25,283 nt of DNA from assembly GCA_035646395.1 (NCBI GenBank), contig DASRPK010000289.1:1-25283 (forward strand), read 5' to 3'. The notes beneath the pieces were generated by a model. The model had not been told where the DNA came from, did not search any database, and saw only the letters and a program-made list of their open reading frames with translations. Origin of the DNA: JABWBJ01 sp035646395 (GTDB lineage Bacteria; Gemmatimonadota; Gemmatimonadetes; Gemmatimonadales; Gemmatimonadaceae). Below are positions 7,353 to 16,800 of this stretch, piece after piece. Every line of letters starts with the position of its first letter. Positions within the stretch are counted from its first letter, which is position 1. Both the position numbers and the translations under genes were made by a program.

Positions 7353-9326
7353 TTACTCGACCCCCGCCGTCACGCGATTTCGCCCTGCCTGCTTCGACCG
7401 GTACAACGCGCGGTCGGCGGCATCCACCAGCTGTTCCGGACTGCTGATCTCCTCGCTCATCGTCGCGACGCCGACGCTGGCCGTGATCACGCGGTCTTCC
7501 CAGGTCGCTTCGGCGATCGTGCGACGCAATTGCTCGGCCACCACCAACGAACCCGCCTCGCTCGTATTAGGCAGGATGACCGCAAACTCCTCACCGCCGT
7601 ACCGCGCCGCGAAGTCGGCCGCGCGTATTGAGCGCCGCAACAGCCGCCCCACGGCGCGCAGCACCTCATCGCCCTTCGGATGGCCGTATGTGTCGTTGTA
7701 CGACTTGAAGTGGTCGATGTCGAGCAGCACGAGCGATACCTCATTCCCGTGTCGACGCCAGCGCCGCGTTTCATCCTCGAGACGCTCCTCGAAGGCGCGA
7801 CGATTGCGCAGCTCCGTGAGACCATCGACCGCCGCCAGCTCCGACAACTTGCTGTTGGCGTCCTGGAGCATGTCCTGCTGCTGGCGTAGCTTCCGCTGGG
7901 CATCCTCGAGATTCCGCTCGTTCTGCTTGCTGTCGGTGATATCGCGCGACGAGACCTGCAGCTGTGTGACCTGACCCCGCTCGTTCAGCACGGCGCGCCA
8001 CATCATCTCCAGCCAGAGATGACGCCCGGTCTTGTGCATCATCCGGATCTGGATCGACGACACCGGCTCGCCGCGCAGCAACTGGTTGAAGTGGCGTTCG
8101 AGCCGCTCGCGATCCTGGTTATGCACGATGGCAAACGGCGCCATGCGCGGCATTTCCTCGGGGAGGAAGCCGAGGACGCGTTCGCACGAGGGACTGATGT
8201 AGACGATGCGTCCGTCGGTCGAATGGAGGCTGACGACGTCGCTGCCGTTTTCCGCGATGAGCCGGAACCTCACTTCGCTTTCGCGCAGCGCATGCTCGGT
8301 CTTCAGCCGGTCGAGGTGACTTTCATGCAGCTTTGTCGCGATCCAGGCGACGATCGCCACGAAAATGAGGATGGTGGCAAGGACGAAGATCGTGTCGGCA
8401 AGGTCGGGGTCGATGAGGCTGCCGCGCCGTCCGAAAATCAGCAGCCATCCGAGGACGGTCGGGACCAGGAAACCTGCCGGCAGCAGCGTCCGCGCCAGCG
8501 ACCCACCTGGACCTTCGCTGAGCACGATGGCGATGAGTCCATCGTTGGACGCCAGCGTCATCACCGCGATGCTGAGCGCCCCGAACCCCACCGCCGTGGG
8601 AAGCGCCATCTTGTTGAAGGCGCCGACAGACTCGAACCATCCGCTCTGGTAAGCGTGCGCGATCAGCGCTGCCTGCGCGCTGAACAACACGAGCACGGAA
8701 ACGATCTGCGCCAGACCGCTCGTGAAGCGCGTGCGGCGCATCTGCAGCAGCAGTGCGCCGCCTAACAGGACGAAGTTGACGGCGGCGTTGAATGACATGC
8801 GGTTGTCCCGGCCGTCCGCCGTTTGCTTCATCGCCTCGCCAAACAGCATCTGGTCGGCACCGAATTCGTCGCCCGTCATCATTCCGTACAGCCGCGCCGC
8901 ACCCACCACGAACACGAGGACCGCGAGCGCGCGCGCAATCTGGCGACCCCGTACCACTTCCTCGCGCGCCACGAGCCACAACGCGGAGCCGAGCGCGAGG
9001 AAACAGGCCGCGGTCATCGGGTTCATCGAGGCGCGATCGGCAGGTCCCAGGGCCCGCAATTCCGGGACGCCGACCATCCACCCTACCAGCGAGAGCACGC
9101 CAATGCCGATCGCGACGGCGACTGCGACCTGCGCGATCACCCCGGCATTTGACCACCACGCGACCTGTGGCTCGGCCGTAAGTGCTGGCTGCAGATAGGG
9201 ATCCGTCGGAGTTTGCGCCCGGATGGTCGAGGTCGGTGTTCTGAGTGCCATTGCTATTGCCAAAGACGGTCCATGTCCTGTGGCGTCACCGACCCGGAAG
9301 TCTTTATCGGGCAAAGATTTGCTCAC
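7353..9326 (-). CDS. Membrane PAS-GGDEF diguanylate cyclase
   Basis: The protein has 657 residues. Residues 57-331 hold about eight hydrophobic segments, an inner-membrane sensor region of no type I can name. A short coiled linker leads to a PAS domain at about 348-468 (RFRLIAENGSDVVSLHSTDG, ending SSRDITD, the PAS/PAC boundary). A coiled coil follows at 468-497, then a GGDEF domain at 498-655 with active-site GGEEF (577-581) and an RxxD product-inhibition site (568-571). It should make c-di-GMP from two GTP at the membrane and be inhibited by its product. The GTG at 9326 lies 28 nt after the stop of the GAF-GGDEF-EAL gene. An internal ATG at 9251 is an alternative start, as neither has a clear Shine-Dalgarno sequence. 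The two genes probably form one transcript. Confidence 0.93.
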   Translation of the reverse strand: MSKSLPDKDFRVGDATGHGPSLAIAMALRTPTSTIRAQTPTDPYLQPALTAEPQVAWWSNAGVIAQVAVAVAIGIGVLSLVGWMVGVPELRALGPADRASMNPMTAACFLALGSALWLVAREEVVRGRQIARALAVLVFVVGAARLYGMMTGDEFGADQMLFGEAMKQTADGRDNRMSFNAAVNFVLLGGALLLQMRRTRFTSGLAQIVSVLVLFSAQAALIAHAYQSGWFESVGAFNKMALPTAVGFGALSIAVMTLASNDGLIAIVLSEGPGGSLARTLLPAGFLVPTVLGWLLIFGRRGSLIDPDLADTIFVLATILIFVAIVAWIATKLHESHLDRLKTEHALRESEVRFRLIAENGSDVVSLHSTDGRIVYISPSCERVLGFLPEEMPRMAPFAIVHNQDRERLERHFNQLLRGEPVSSIQIRMMHKTGRHLWLEMMWRAVLNERGQVTQLQVSSRDITDSKQNERNLEDAQRKLRQQQDMLQDANSKLSELAAVDGLTELRNRRAFEERLEDETRRWRRHGNEVSLVLLDIDHFKSYNDTYGHPKGDEVLRAVGRLLRRSIRAADFAARYGGEEFAVILPNTSEAGSLVVAEQLRRTIAEATWEDRVITASVGVATMSEEISSPEQLVDAADRALYRSKQAGRNRVTAGVE

Positions 9327-9354
9327 TCAACAGACGGTCGATTTGTGTCGTGCG

Positions 9355-11220
9355 TTACCAGCGAGGCGCGTCGTTGAGGAGGTTGTCCATCTCGTCGGAA
9401 TTGCAGGGTCGCGAGAAGATGAAGCCCTGGGCCAGGTCGCACTTCATTTCGCGCAACAGTTCGAGCTGGCGCAGGTTGGCGACGCCTTCGGCAACCACCT
9501 CCAGCCCGATCGCATGCGCGAGTGAGATGATCGCCCGGACCACGTGCAGCGGCCGCTCTTCCGTATCGATGGAAGCGGTGAACGCCCGGTCGACCTTGAC
9601 CGCGTCAAGCGGCAGGCGGTGCAGGTAGCTCAACGCGGAGTAGCCGGTACCGAAGTCGTCGAGGTGAATCGCGACGCCTAACGCACGCAACTGCTCGACC
9701 GTCTCGATGGCCGGGTGCTTCTGCCCTATGATCGCGCTTTCCGTGATCTCGATCCGCAGGGCTCTCGCCGGGAGATCCGTTTCTTCGAGGATCGCGGCGA
9801 CGGTTTTCACCAGGTCCGGCTGGGCGAATTCGCGCACCGACAGGTTTACCGAGACCGAGAATTGCTCGTGCACTGACAACCACTTACGTGCCTGCAGACA
9901 TGCCTCGCGCAGCACCCAGCGACCCATCGGGACGACCAGTCCGGTGTCCTCGGCCACGGGAACAAAGGTGGCCGGTGAGACGATGCCCCGCTCGAAGTGC
10001 CGCCATCGGATCAACGCCTCGGCGCCGGTGATGGCGCCCGTCGCGAGCGACACGATCGGCTGGTAGTGCAGGAAGAATTCGCTCCGTTCGAACGCGTGGC
10101 GCAGGTCGGTCTCGATCTGCAGCCGGGTAAGCGCCTCCGCATGCATCGCGCGGTCGAACATCTCGTACCGTCCGCGTCCGGAGTTCTTGGCGCGGTACAT
10201 CGCGATGTCGGCGCTGCGCAGGACGTATTCGGGCTGCTCGCTGGCGCCGGTGCTGAGCGCCACGCCAATGCTGGCCGATGTCGCATGCTCGTAGCCGCCA
10301 ATCAGCAGCGGGATCTGAAGTGCTTCCTGGACGCGCTCCGCCACCATCGCGGCGTCGCGAACGTCGATGATCCGCTCGAGCAGGATCGCGAACTCGTCAC
10401 CGCCCAGCCGTGCCACGATGTCGCCACCACGAACGCACCCCTCGAGACGCCGCGCGATGCTGACCAGCATCTCGTCGCCGACGTGATGACCCATCGAGTC
10501 GTTCACGAGCTTGAACCCGTCGACGTCGAGAAACAGCACGGCGAACACGCCGTCGTGTCCGCGGCGCGCGCGATGCGTGGCATCGGACAGGCGCCGCATG
10601 AACAGGGTCCGGTTAGGCAGTCCGGTGAGCGGGTCGTGGACTGACTCGTGACGCAGCCGCTGTTCGCGGACCTCGCGATCAGAGAGCAGTTGCCGCAGTT
10701 GCAGCTCGGTGCCGGCCAGGTTCCCGTATTCGGTGAGCGTGGTGACTTCGTCGGGAGACCAGCAGCGCGGCTTGTCATCCAGCACGCAGACCATTCCCGC
10801 CAGCGTGCCATCCGTCTTGCCGAACGTGGCGACGGCAATGCTCGCGATGTTCAGCTCGACCGCCGCCGATCGCAGGACCACGTCGTTCATGGCACCCAGG
10901 TCCTTGAGTGACAGGGACCCGCCGCTATCGAGTGTTCGCTGCATCAGGCCGGAGCGGATCAGCGCACCTGGATCGTGCGAGAACCAATCGCGTCGCATGC
11001 CGCCCGCGCAGAAGCTGCGCCGGTCATCGCCGAGAAGCGCAATAAGCGCGGCAGGTGCGGAGATGCTCTTCGCAATCAATCCGACCAGCCGCTCCATGGA
11101 TGCCGCAAACGTGCCGCTCAGGGCGGCATGTTCTCGCCCGACTACGTCAGTAACGAGCGACGTCTCGGGGGTGGGACGAGGAAGGGCAGCGGTCACAATG
11201 ATTTTGACTGCGCCGCTCAC
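9355..11220 (-). CDS. GAF-GGDEF-EAL cyclic-di-GMP turnover protein
   Basis: This 621-residue cytoplasmic protein has no membrane segment. Residues 30-180 look like a GAF sensor domain (AALIALLGDDRRSFCAGG, then AGMVCVLDDKPRCWSPDE). A GGDEF domain at 190-355 keeps LGGDEF (273-277) and an RxxD I-site (264-267). An EAL domain at 365-615 keeps EALIRW (401), NLSVREF (459), EITES (491), DDFGTGYS (521), KVDRAF (542) and VAEGV (577), so both synthesis and hydrolysis of c-di-GMP look possible. The direction of net activity cannot be read from sequence. The GTG at 11220 is the furthest start, with only a weak upstream site; a shorter start at the Met near residue 42 would clip the GAF domain. It is the first gene of the minus-strand run and shares a 129-bp divergent spacer with the oxidase gene. 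Confidence 0.93.
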   Translation of the reverse strand: MSGAVKIIVTAALPRPTPETSLVTDVVGREHAALSGTFAASMERLVGLIAKSISAPAALIALLGDDRRSFCAGGMRRDWFSHDPGALIRSGLMQRTLDSGGSLSLKDLGAMNDVVLRSAAVELNIASIAVATFGKTDGTLAGMVCVLDDKPRCWSPDEVTTLTEYGNLAGTELQLRQLLSDREVREQRLRHESVHDPLTGLPNRTLFMRRLSDATHRARRGHDGVFAVLFLDVDGFKLVNDSMGHHVGDEMLVSIARRLEGCVRGGDIVARLGGDEFAILLERIIDVRDAAMVAERVQEALQIPLLIGGYEHATSASIGVALSTGASEQPEYVLRSADIAMYRAKNSGRGRYEMFDRAMHAEALTRLQIETDLRHAFERSEFFLHYQPIVSLATGAITGAEALIRWRHFERGIVSPATFVPVAEDTGLVVPMGRWVLREACLQARKWLSVHEQFSVSVNLSVREFAQPDLVKTVAAILEETDLPARALRIEITESAIIGQKHPAIETVEQLRALGVAIHLDDFGTGYSALSYLHRLPLDAVKVDRAFTASIDTEERPLHVVRAIISLAHAIGLEVVAEGVANLRQLELLREMKCDLAQGFIFSRPCNSDEMDNLLNDAPRW

Positions 11221-11338
11221 AATCCGTCACGAGGGCGCCGCTTGCCGGCGCGCGTGAGTCGCACGCAGGATTGTGCCTTGGGCGTGTACCGCGATTAGCA
11301 GTTCCTTATCACTTGCTTGCCGCCGTCCCGCGGCCCCC

Positions 11339-11344
11339 GGAGAG
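11339..11344 (+). promoter_or_regulatory. Ribosome binding site fixing the oxidase start
   Basis: GGAGAG lies 5 nt before the GTG at 11350. It supports that start over an in-frame TTG at 11317, which would add 11 residues ahead of the dinucleotide-binding strand. Confidence 0.65.
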
Positions 11345-11349
11345 ACACG

Positions 11350-12489
11350 GTGGCAAAGGCCTATGACGTTGCCGTCCTTGGAGTTGGCGGCATGGGAAGC
11401 GCTGCCGCCTTCCATATGGCAAGGCGCGGACTCTCGGTGATTGCCGTCGAGCAGTTCGAGTCCGGGCACGATCGCGGATCTTCGCACGGTCTTTCGCGAA
11501 TCATCCGACTGGCCTACTTCGAGCACCCCAGCTACGTACCCTTGTTGCGTCGAGCCTTCACTCTGTGGCGGGAATTGGAGGAGGAGTCCGGGGAAGCCGT
11601 GCTGCACGTGACGGGGGCGATCGACGCCGGCCCCCCGGGATCACGAGTGGTCGAGGGGTCTCTCGAGTCGTGCCGCGTTCATGGCCTCCCTCATGATCTA
11701 CTGGATGGGGCGGAGCTGAACGAGCGTTTTCCCGGGTTCCGCCTGCCTGACGAATACCGCGCGGTGTTCCAGCCTGACGGGGGATTCCTCGAACCCGAGC
11801 GGTGCATTCGGGCCCACGTTAGGCTGGCAAGGGGTCTGGGGGCGACGGTGCGTGAGGGGGTACGGGTGCGATCGTGGCGGCAGGAGCATGGCGGCGTCGC
11901 GGTCGAACTGGATGACGATGTCATTCGCGCCAGGCAGATCGTCGTCTGCGCCGGCGCCTGGATGTCGCAGCTCGTGCCCTCCCTTGCACCACTGCTCCGC
12001 CCCGAGCGCCAGGTGGTAGGCTGGTTCGAGACCGCGCAACACGGCCTCTTTGATCCGGTCCGGTTCCCTGTCTTCGTTCTCACGACAGGCGACGGAATTT
12101 TTTATGGCTTTCCCGAATCCGGCGTTCCCGGTTTCAAGATCGGGAAATACCATCATCGCGCCGAGGCGGTGGATCCGGACGCGGTTCGGCGCAGCGTGGA
12201 CGAAAAGGATGAAGCAGTTCTTCGCGACTGCATCCGCGCCTGTTTCCCGGCCGCCAATGGGCGTTTGCTCAAAGCATCCACGTGCATTTTCACGAACACG
12301 CCGGACGAGCATTTCATCGTTGACCGGCTGCCGGAGGCGCCGGAAGCGATCGTGGTTTCGGCCTGCTCCGGTCACGGATTCAAGTTCTGCAGCGTGATCG
12401 GTGAAATCGTGGCTGACCTGGTAACCGAAGGCAGCACCCGGCACGACCTGTCGCTCTTCCGGCTCGATCGGTTTTCAACCCTCAAGTGA
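11350..12489 (+). CDS. Monomeric sarcosine oxidase / N-methyl amino acid oxidase-like flavoenzyme
   Basis: The protein has 379 residues, close to the usual length of about 390. The Rossmann motif GVGGMG (11-16) binds FAD. SSHGLSRIIRLAY (44-56) matches the family segment with the conserved RIIR. Lys263 in GFKIGKYHH corresponds to the lysine that activates O2 in monomeric sarcosine oxidase. Cys312 in STCIFTNTPDEHF is at the position of the covalent flavin link, and the C-terminal SGHGFKFCSVIGE segment is present. Members oxidatively demethylate sarcosine or N-methyl amino acids, giving formaldehyde and H2O2. All key residues are intact, but the exact amine substrate cannot be set from sequence; N-methyltryptophan oxidase (SolA) is in the same family. 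It is divergent from the c-di-GMP genes and sits 128 bp upstream of the efflux operon. Confidence 0.9.
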   Translation: MAKAYDVAVLGVGGMGSAAAFHMARRGLSVIAVEQFESGHDRGSSHGLSRIIRLAYFEHPSYVPLLRRAFTLWRELEEESGEAVLHVTGAIDAGPPGSRVVEGSLESCRVHGLPHDLLDGAELNERFPGFRLPDEYRAVFQPDGGFLEPERCIRAHVRLARGLGATVREGVRVRSWRQEHGGVAVELDDDVIRARQIVVCAGAWMSQLVPSLAPLLRPERQVVGWFETAQHGLFDPVRFPVFVLTTGDGIFYGFPESGVPGFKIGKYHHRAEAVDPDAVRRSVDEKDEAVLRDCIRACFPAANGRLLKASTCIFTNTPDEHFIVDRLPEAPEAIVVSACSGHGFKFCSVIGEIVADLVTEGSTRHDLSLFRLDRFSTLK

Positions 12490-12513
12490 AGAGAGCAGCG
12501 GACCGGTTTTCGC

Positions 12514-12545
12514 TTGCCCGTTTGCCCGACTGCCCGCCTACCCGC
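12514..12545. repeat. 8-bp tandem array
   Basis: Four consecutive 8-mers, TTGCCCGT, TTGCCCGA, CTGCCCGC and CTACCCGC, lie in the 128-bp spacer before the efflux operon. No hairpin partner is visible. Confidence 0.6.
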
Positions 12546-12608
12546 CAATCCAAGCGTTTTGCCCTCGCTGTCCGTTAGAGAAAGCGTCGGCGGCGGCATT
12601 TGACCTTC

Positions 12609-12614
12609 GGAGGG
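12609..12614 (+). promoter_or_regulatory. Ribosome binding site for the efflux adaptor
   Basis: GGAGGG precedes a TTG at 12618; the GGAG core is 5 nt from it. This favours TTG 12618 over the in-frame TTG at 12600, which lies upstream of the site. Confidence 0.55.
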
Positions 12615-12617
12615 TGT

Positions 12618-13811
12618 TTGTCTCGTAAGCACAAGCATTGCAGCGTCTTGGCGCTGAGTTTCCTGATTGCCGTCGTTCTCCCCTCGTGCACCAAGCCGGC
12701 AGGTGGCGAAGCTCCCCCGGGTGGAAACGCCAGCACCGGTCGCGCCGGCGGCAGGACTGGAGGTCGTGGTGGGCCCTCTGACCGGCCCACGAACGTCGAA
12801 ATCGCGGTCGTAAAGCGGGGTTCAGTATCGCGGAATTCAATAATCGCCGGGATGCTCGAGCCTATTCGCACGGTCGGCGTGAACGCCCAGCTCTCCGGCA
12901 TCCTCCTTTCGATCAAGGCGGAAGAAGGTCATCGCGTCAGACAGGGTGACGTGCTCGCTGAAATCGACGCGCGCGAACTGGAAGCACAGGCGCGGAGCGC
13001 GGAAGCCTCGCTCAAGTTCGCCCAGTCGACGGTCGAGCGCTCGGAGCAGCTCTTCAAGCAGCAGATCATCACGCTGGCCGAACTGGAACGCGACCGCGCC
13101 TCATTCGAGTCGGCAAAAGCATCCAGTGAGCAGCTGAAGACGCGACTCGGCTACGCCCGTGTCCTGGCGCCGATCACCGGGATCATCACTGAAAAGCGCA
13201 TCGAAGCCGGCGACATCGTGTCGTCATCGACGCGCCTGTTCGCGATCGCCGACGTCAGCACGCTGGTCACCCGCATCCAGGTTTCCGAGCTCGAAGTGAG
13301 CACCCTGCGCGCCGGGGAGACCGTGCCGCTCACAGTTGATGCGTTAGGCGGACAACGGGTCGACGGGCGCATCCGCCGGGTCTTTCCGGCGGCCGACAGC
13401 GCCACGCGGCTGGTGCCGGTGGAAGTGGCATTGACCGGACGCCAGCTCAGCGGGCTGCGCCCGGGGTACACGGTGCGGGCCACGCTGGCCCTGGACCGGC
13501 GCGACGATGCCCTCCTCGTGCCATCGCGCGCAGTGTCGGGACCGGCCGGTGCTCGCGCGGTCTACGTCGTAAAGGGCGGCTTGGTCGAGCGGCGCGCCGT
13601 GCGCGTAGGAAGTGACATGGCCGGCCTGTCGGAGATTCTCGAGGGCGTCACGGAAGGCGACTCGGTCATCACGTCGGGCACGTCGATGATTCGCGAAGGC
13701 GCCAAGGCGAACGTGGTGGATCCGTTGAGCGATCAGGTGCCCGTCCGCAAGTCGCTCGATTCTTCGGCAACGAGACCACCGGGTGGTCGGCGTGGGGGAG
13801 AGAGCAAGTGA
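12618..13811 (+). CDS. RND efflux periplasmic adaptor lipoprotein (membrane fusion protein)
   Basis: The protein has 397 residues. A lipoprotein signal ends in the lipobox LPSC with Cys24, so it is anchored by lipid. A Gly-rich spacer (about 28-53) follows. The barrel-sandwich (lipoyl) halves lie at about 82-114 (VNAQLSGILLSIKAEEGHRV) and 179-210 (LAPITGIITEKRIEAGDIV), flanking an alpha-helical hairpin at 115-178. A beta-barrel and a membrane-proximal domain follow, and a charged Arg/Gly-rich tail ends the protein. It would link the inner-membrane RND pump to an outer-membrane channel. The TTG start is chosen from the ribosome site and from the compact lipoprotein signal (MSRKHKHCSVLAL). Its stop overlaps the GTG start of the pump gene, so the two are translationally coupled. 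No TolC-type channel gene is present nearby. Confidence 0.92.
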   Translation: MSRKHKHCSVLALSFLIAVVLPSCTKPAGGEAPPGGNASTGRAGGRTGGRGGPSDRPTNVEIAVVKRGSVSRNSIIAGMLEPIRTVGVNAQLSGILLSIKAEEGHRVRQGDVLAEIDARELEAQARSAEASLKFAQSTVERSEQLFKQQIITLAELERDRASFESAKASSEQLKTRLGYARVLAPITGIITEKRIEAGDIVSSSTRLFAIADVSTLVTRIQVSELEVSTLRAGETVPLTVDALGGQRVDGRIRRVFPAADSATRLVPVEVALTGRQLSGLRPGYTVRATLALDRRDDALLVPSRAVSGPAGARAVYVVKGGLVERRAVRVGSDMAGLSEILEGVTEGDSVITSGTSMIREGAKANVVDPLSDQVPVRKSLDSSATRPPGGRRGGESK

Positions 13812-16800
13812 AGGAGAAACGACGCGGTATCGCCAGCTGGTCCATCAGCCGTCCGATCGGGACGGTGATGATTACGAGCACGCTCCTGGTCCTCGGCGCC
13901 GTGTACGTCGGCCGGCTGCCGGTCGACCTGCTCCCGCGCATCGTCTACCCGCAGGTGCGGGTGAACGTGAGCAACCCCGGCGTCGAACCCGCGGTGCTCG
14001 AAGAGACGATTGCCAAACCGCTCGAGGCGGCGCTGGCAACAACTGAAGGCCTCACCCGCATGGCAGCGGATGTGTCGACCGGCATGGTCAACATCACGCT
14101 CGACTTCGACTACGGCGTCGACGTCGACTTCGCGCTGCAGGATGCGGCCAAGAACGTCGAGCGCATCCGCGGGCGCCTGCCCGAAGAAGCGGATCCACCC
14201 AACATCAACAAGTCGGATCCGTCGCAGCAGCAGATCTACCAGGTCGCGTTCTCGTCAGGCACACGCAACCAGATCGCGCTCCGGCAGTGGGTGGACCAGC
14301 GCTTACGCCCGCAGCTCCTGTCCGTCCCCGGCGTGGCCGCGATCGAGATTTTCGGCGGCCTGGTTCGGGAGATCCAGGTCGAGCTCGACCCCGATCGCCT
14401 CCGTGGCTTCGGGCTGTCGGTTTCGCAGGTGATCAATGCGCTGCGAAACGAAAACCAGGACATGGCGGCCGGCCGCATCTCGACAGTCGACCGCGAGATG
14501 GTAGGGACAACAGCGGGCAAGTTCCACTCGCTCGATGACATGCGGAACGTGCTGCTCACCGCGCCGAGTGGTGCGCGGGTGCCGTTGCGCGACATCGCGT
14601 CGGTGCGCGACACGAGCCAGGAACAGCGGAGCTGGGCGCGCCTCAACGGCGTACCGGCGGTCCGCATCGGCATCCAGAAACAGCCGGAAGCGAACACGGT
14701 GGAAGTCGTTCGCGGCGTGGAAGGAAAGATCGAGCAGCTGGCGTCGAGCGGGTACATGCCGCCGGACATCAAGCATGAGGTCACGTACGACCAGTCGTAC
14801 TTCATCAGCCAGGCACTCAAGTCGGTCCGTGACGCGGCCATTATCGGCGCGGTGCTGTCGATGCTGGTGGTCGTGCTTTTCCTGCGCTCCTTCCGGAAGA
14901 CGTTCATTATCGGCGTCTCGATCCCGCTGGCGATCCTGGCGACGTTCGTGATGATGGGTATCGGGGACCTGACGCTCAACATCATGTCGCTCGGCGGTCT
15001 CGCGTTAGGCACCGGGCTCCTGCTCGACAATGCGATCGTGATGCTGGAGAACATCTACCGGCGCCGGGAGGTGGACGGTCTCGATCCCGAGGAAGCGGCC
15101 CACGTCGGCGCCGCCGAGGTGACGAGTCCGGTCATCGCGTCAACCACGACGAACCTGGCGTCGGTCGCGCCGTTCCTGCTCATCACGGGCCTGTCGGCGC
15201 TGATCTTCCGCGAGTTGATCCTCACGATTTCGTTCGCCATTCTGGCGTCGCTGCCGCTGGCGCTCACGCTGATCCCGATGCTGGCGGCGCAGTTAGGCAA
15301 GATCCGCTTCAAGAGCGGCCTCGAGAACTTCCGGCCGCTCCTCGCGTTCGAGCGCGGATTCGCGCGCATGGTCGAGGGGTACCGCGGTCTGGCGACTCGT
15401 GTGGTCGCCGGTCGCTGGTTGCTGCTGGCCGGCGTCGCGGGACTCGGCGTCTGGGCGTACCTCGAGGCGCGAACGTATCCCACGGAATTCCTGCCGCAGG
15501 TCGATGACGGTACGGTGACCGCGAACCTGCGCATGCCGCCGGGCAGCACTCCACAGCAGGCAAACCGGCTGTCGCACGAAGTCGAGCGGATGATCGGCGA
15601 AATGCCGGCGGTGCACAGCGTGTTCACGAATGCCGGCGCCGGACGTGGTGGAATGGACATCCGCCTCGCGCCCGCCGGCGAGCGCACCATGACGTCGGAC
15701 CAGTGGGTGCAGACGCTGCAGCGCCGGGCGGACGACGCCGGCTTTGCCGGGTCGCGTGTGTTTGTACGGCCGCCTCGCATCCGCGGGCTGCGCACATCGA
15801 GCGCTGGAACGGACGTGTCAGTGGCAATCGTCGGTGACCAGCTCGATCAGCTCGACGAAATCGGCCAGGAAGTGATTCGCCGGCTGCGCGGCATCCCCGG
15901 GCTGGAGAACGTGCAGGCCCAGGCCGAGGAGCCGCGTCCGATGTTGTCGATCGCGCTCGACCGTGAGCGGGCGCGAAACCTCGGGCTCGACGTCGCGGCG
16001 GTCGGACAGACGGTGCGGACGGCGCTCGACGGCACCGTGGCGACTCGTTATGCGGACGGGAACTTCGAGTACGACGTCCGCGTGCTCTTCCCGAAGCACA
16101 AGTTCGCCAGTGTGACCGACATCGGCGGAACCCTGCTGTTTCCCGGCGGACGGAACACCGCGCCGGTGTTCCTGCGCGACATCGCCGACGTGAACCATGC
16201 GGTCACACCAGCCACGATCCGCCGCGAGAACCAGAACCGGCGCATCGAGGTCAGCGGCGACGTCATCACCGACGTGGCGTCGATCGGCCAGGTGACGGAT
16301 TCCATTCGCAGCCGGCTCGCCGAGCTCACGCTCCCCGACGGCTATGGCCTCATCATCGGCGGTGAGCAGGAGGCGATCCAGGATACCAACTCGCAGATGG
16401 CGCTGGTCATTGCGCTGGCAATCTTCCTGGTCTTCGTGGTGCTGGCCGTCCAGTACGAGAGCGTGCTCGATCCCCTCATTATCCTGACGGCCGTTCCGCT
16501 CGCCCTCCTCGGCGTGATTGCCATCCTCGGCATCACCAACACGCCGTTTTCGGCGCCGGTTTTGTTAGGGATGATCATGCTCGCCGGCATCGTGGTGAAC
16601 AACTCGATCCTGCTGGTGGAGTTTGCCAATGACTTCCGTCGCGAAGGCACCCACACCCTCGAGGAATCGGTGGTGGAGGCGGGTGTGGTGCGCATGCGGC
16701 CCATCCTGATGACGACGTTCACGTCACTGGTCGGCGCCCTGCCGCTGGCGTTAGGCCTGGGTGAAGGGGGCGAGCTGATGCGGCCGCTGGCAATCGCGGT

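Noticed and set aside
11698..12444. 248-codon minus-strand frame across the oxidase gene
   Set aside because: The plus-strand frame carries all the flavoenzyme motifs; the antisense product has no recognisable pattern.
14236..15054. Long open frame on the minus strand inside the RND permease gene
   Set aside because: It is antisense to a full-length conserved permease, is Ser/Arg-rich with no domain, and is typical of shadow frames in GC-rich DNA.
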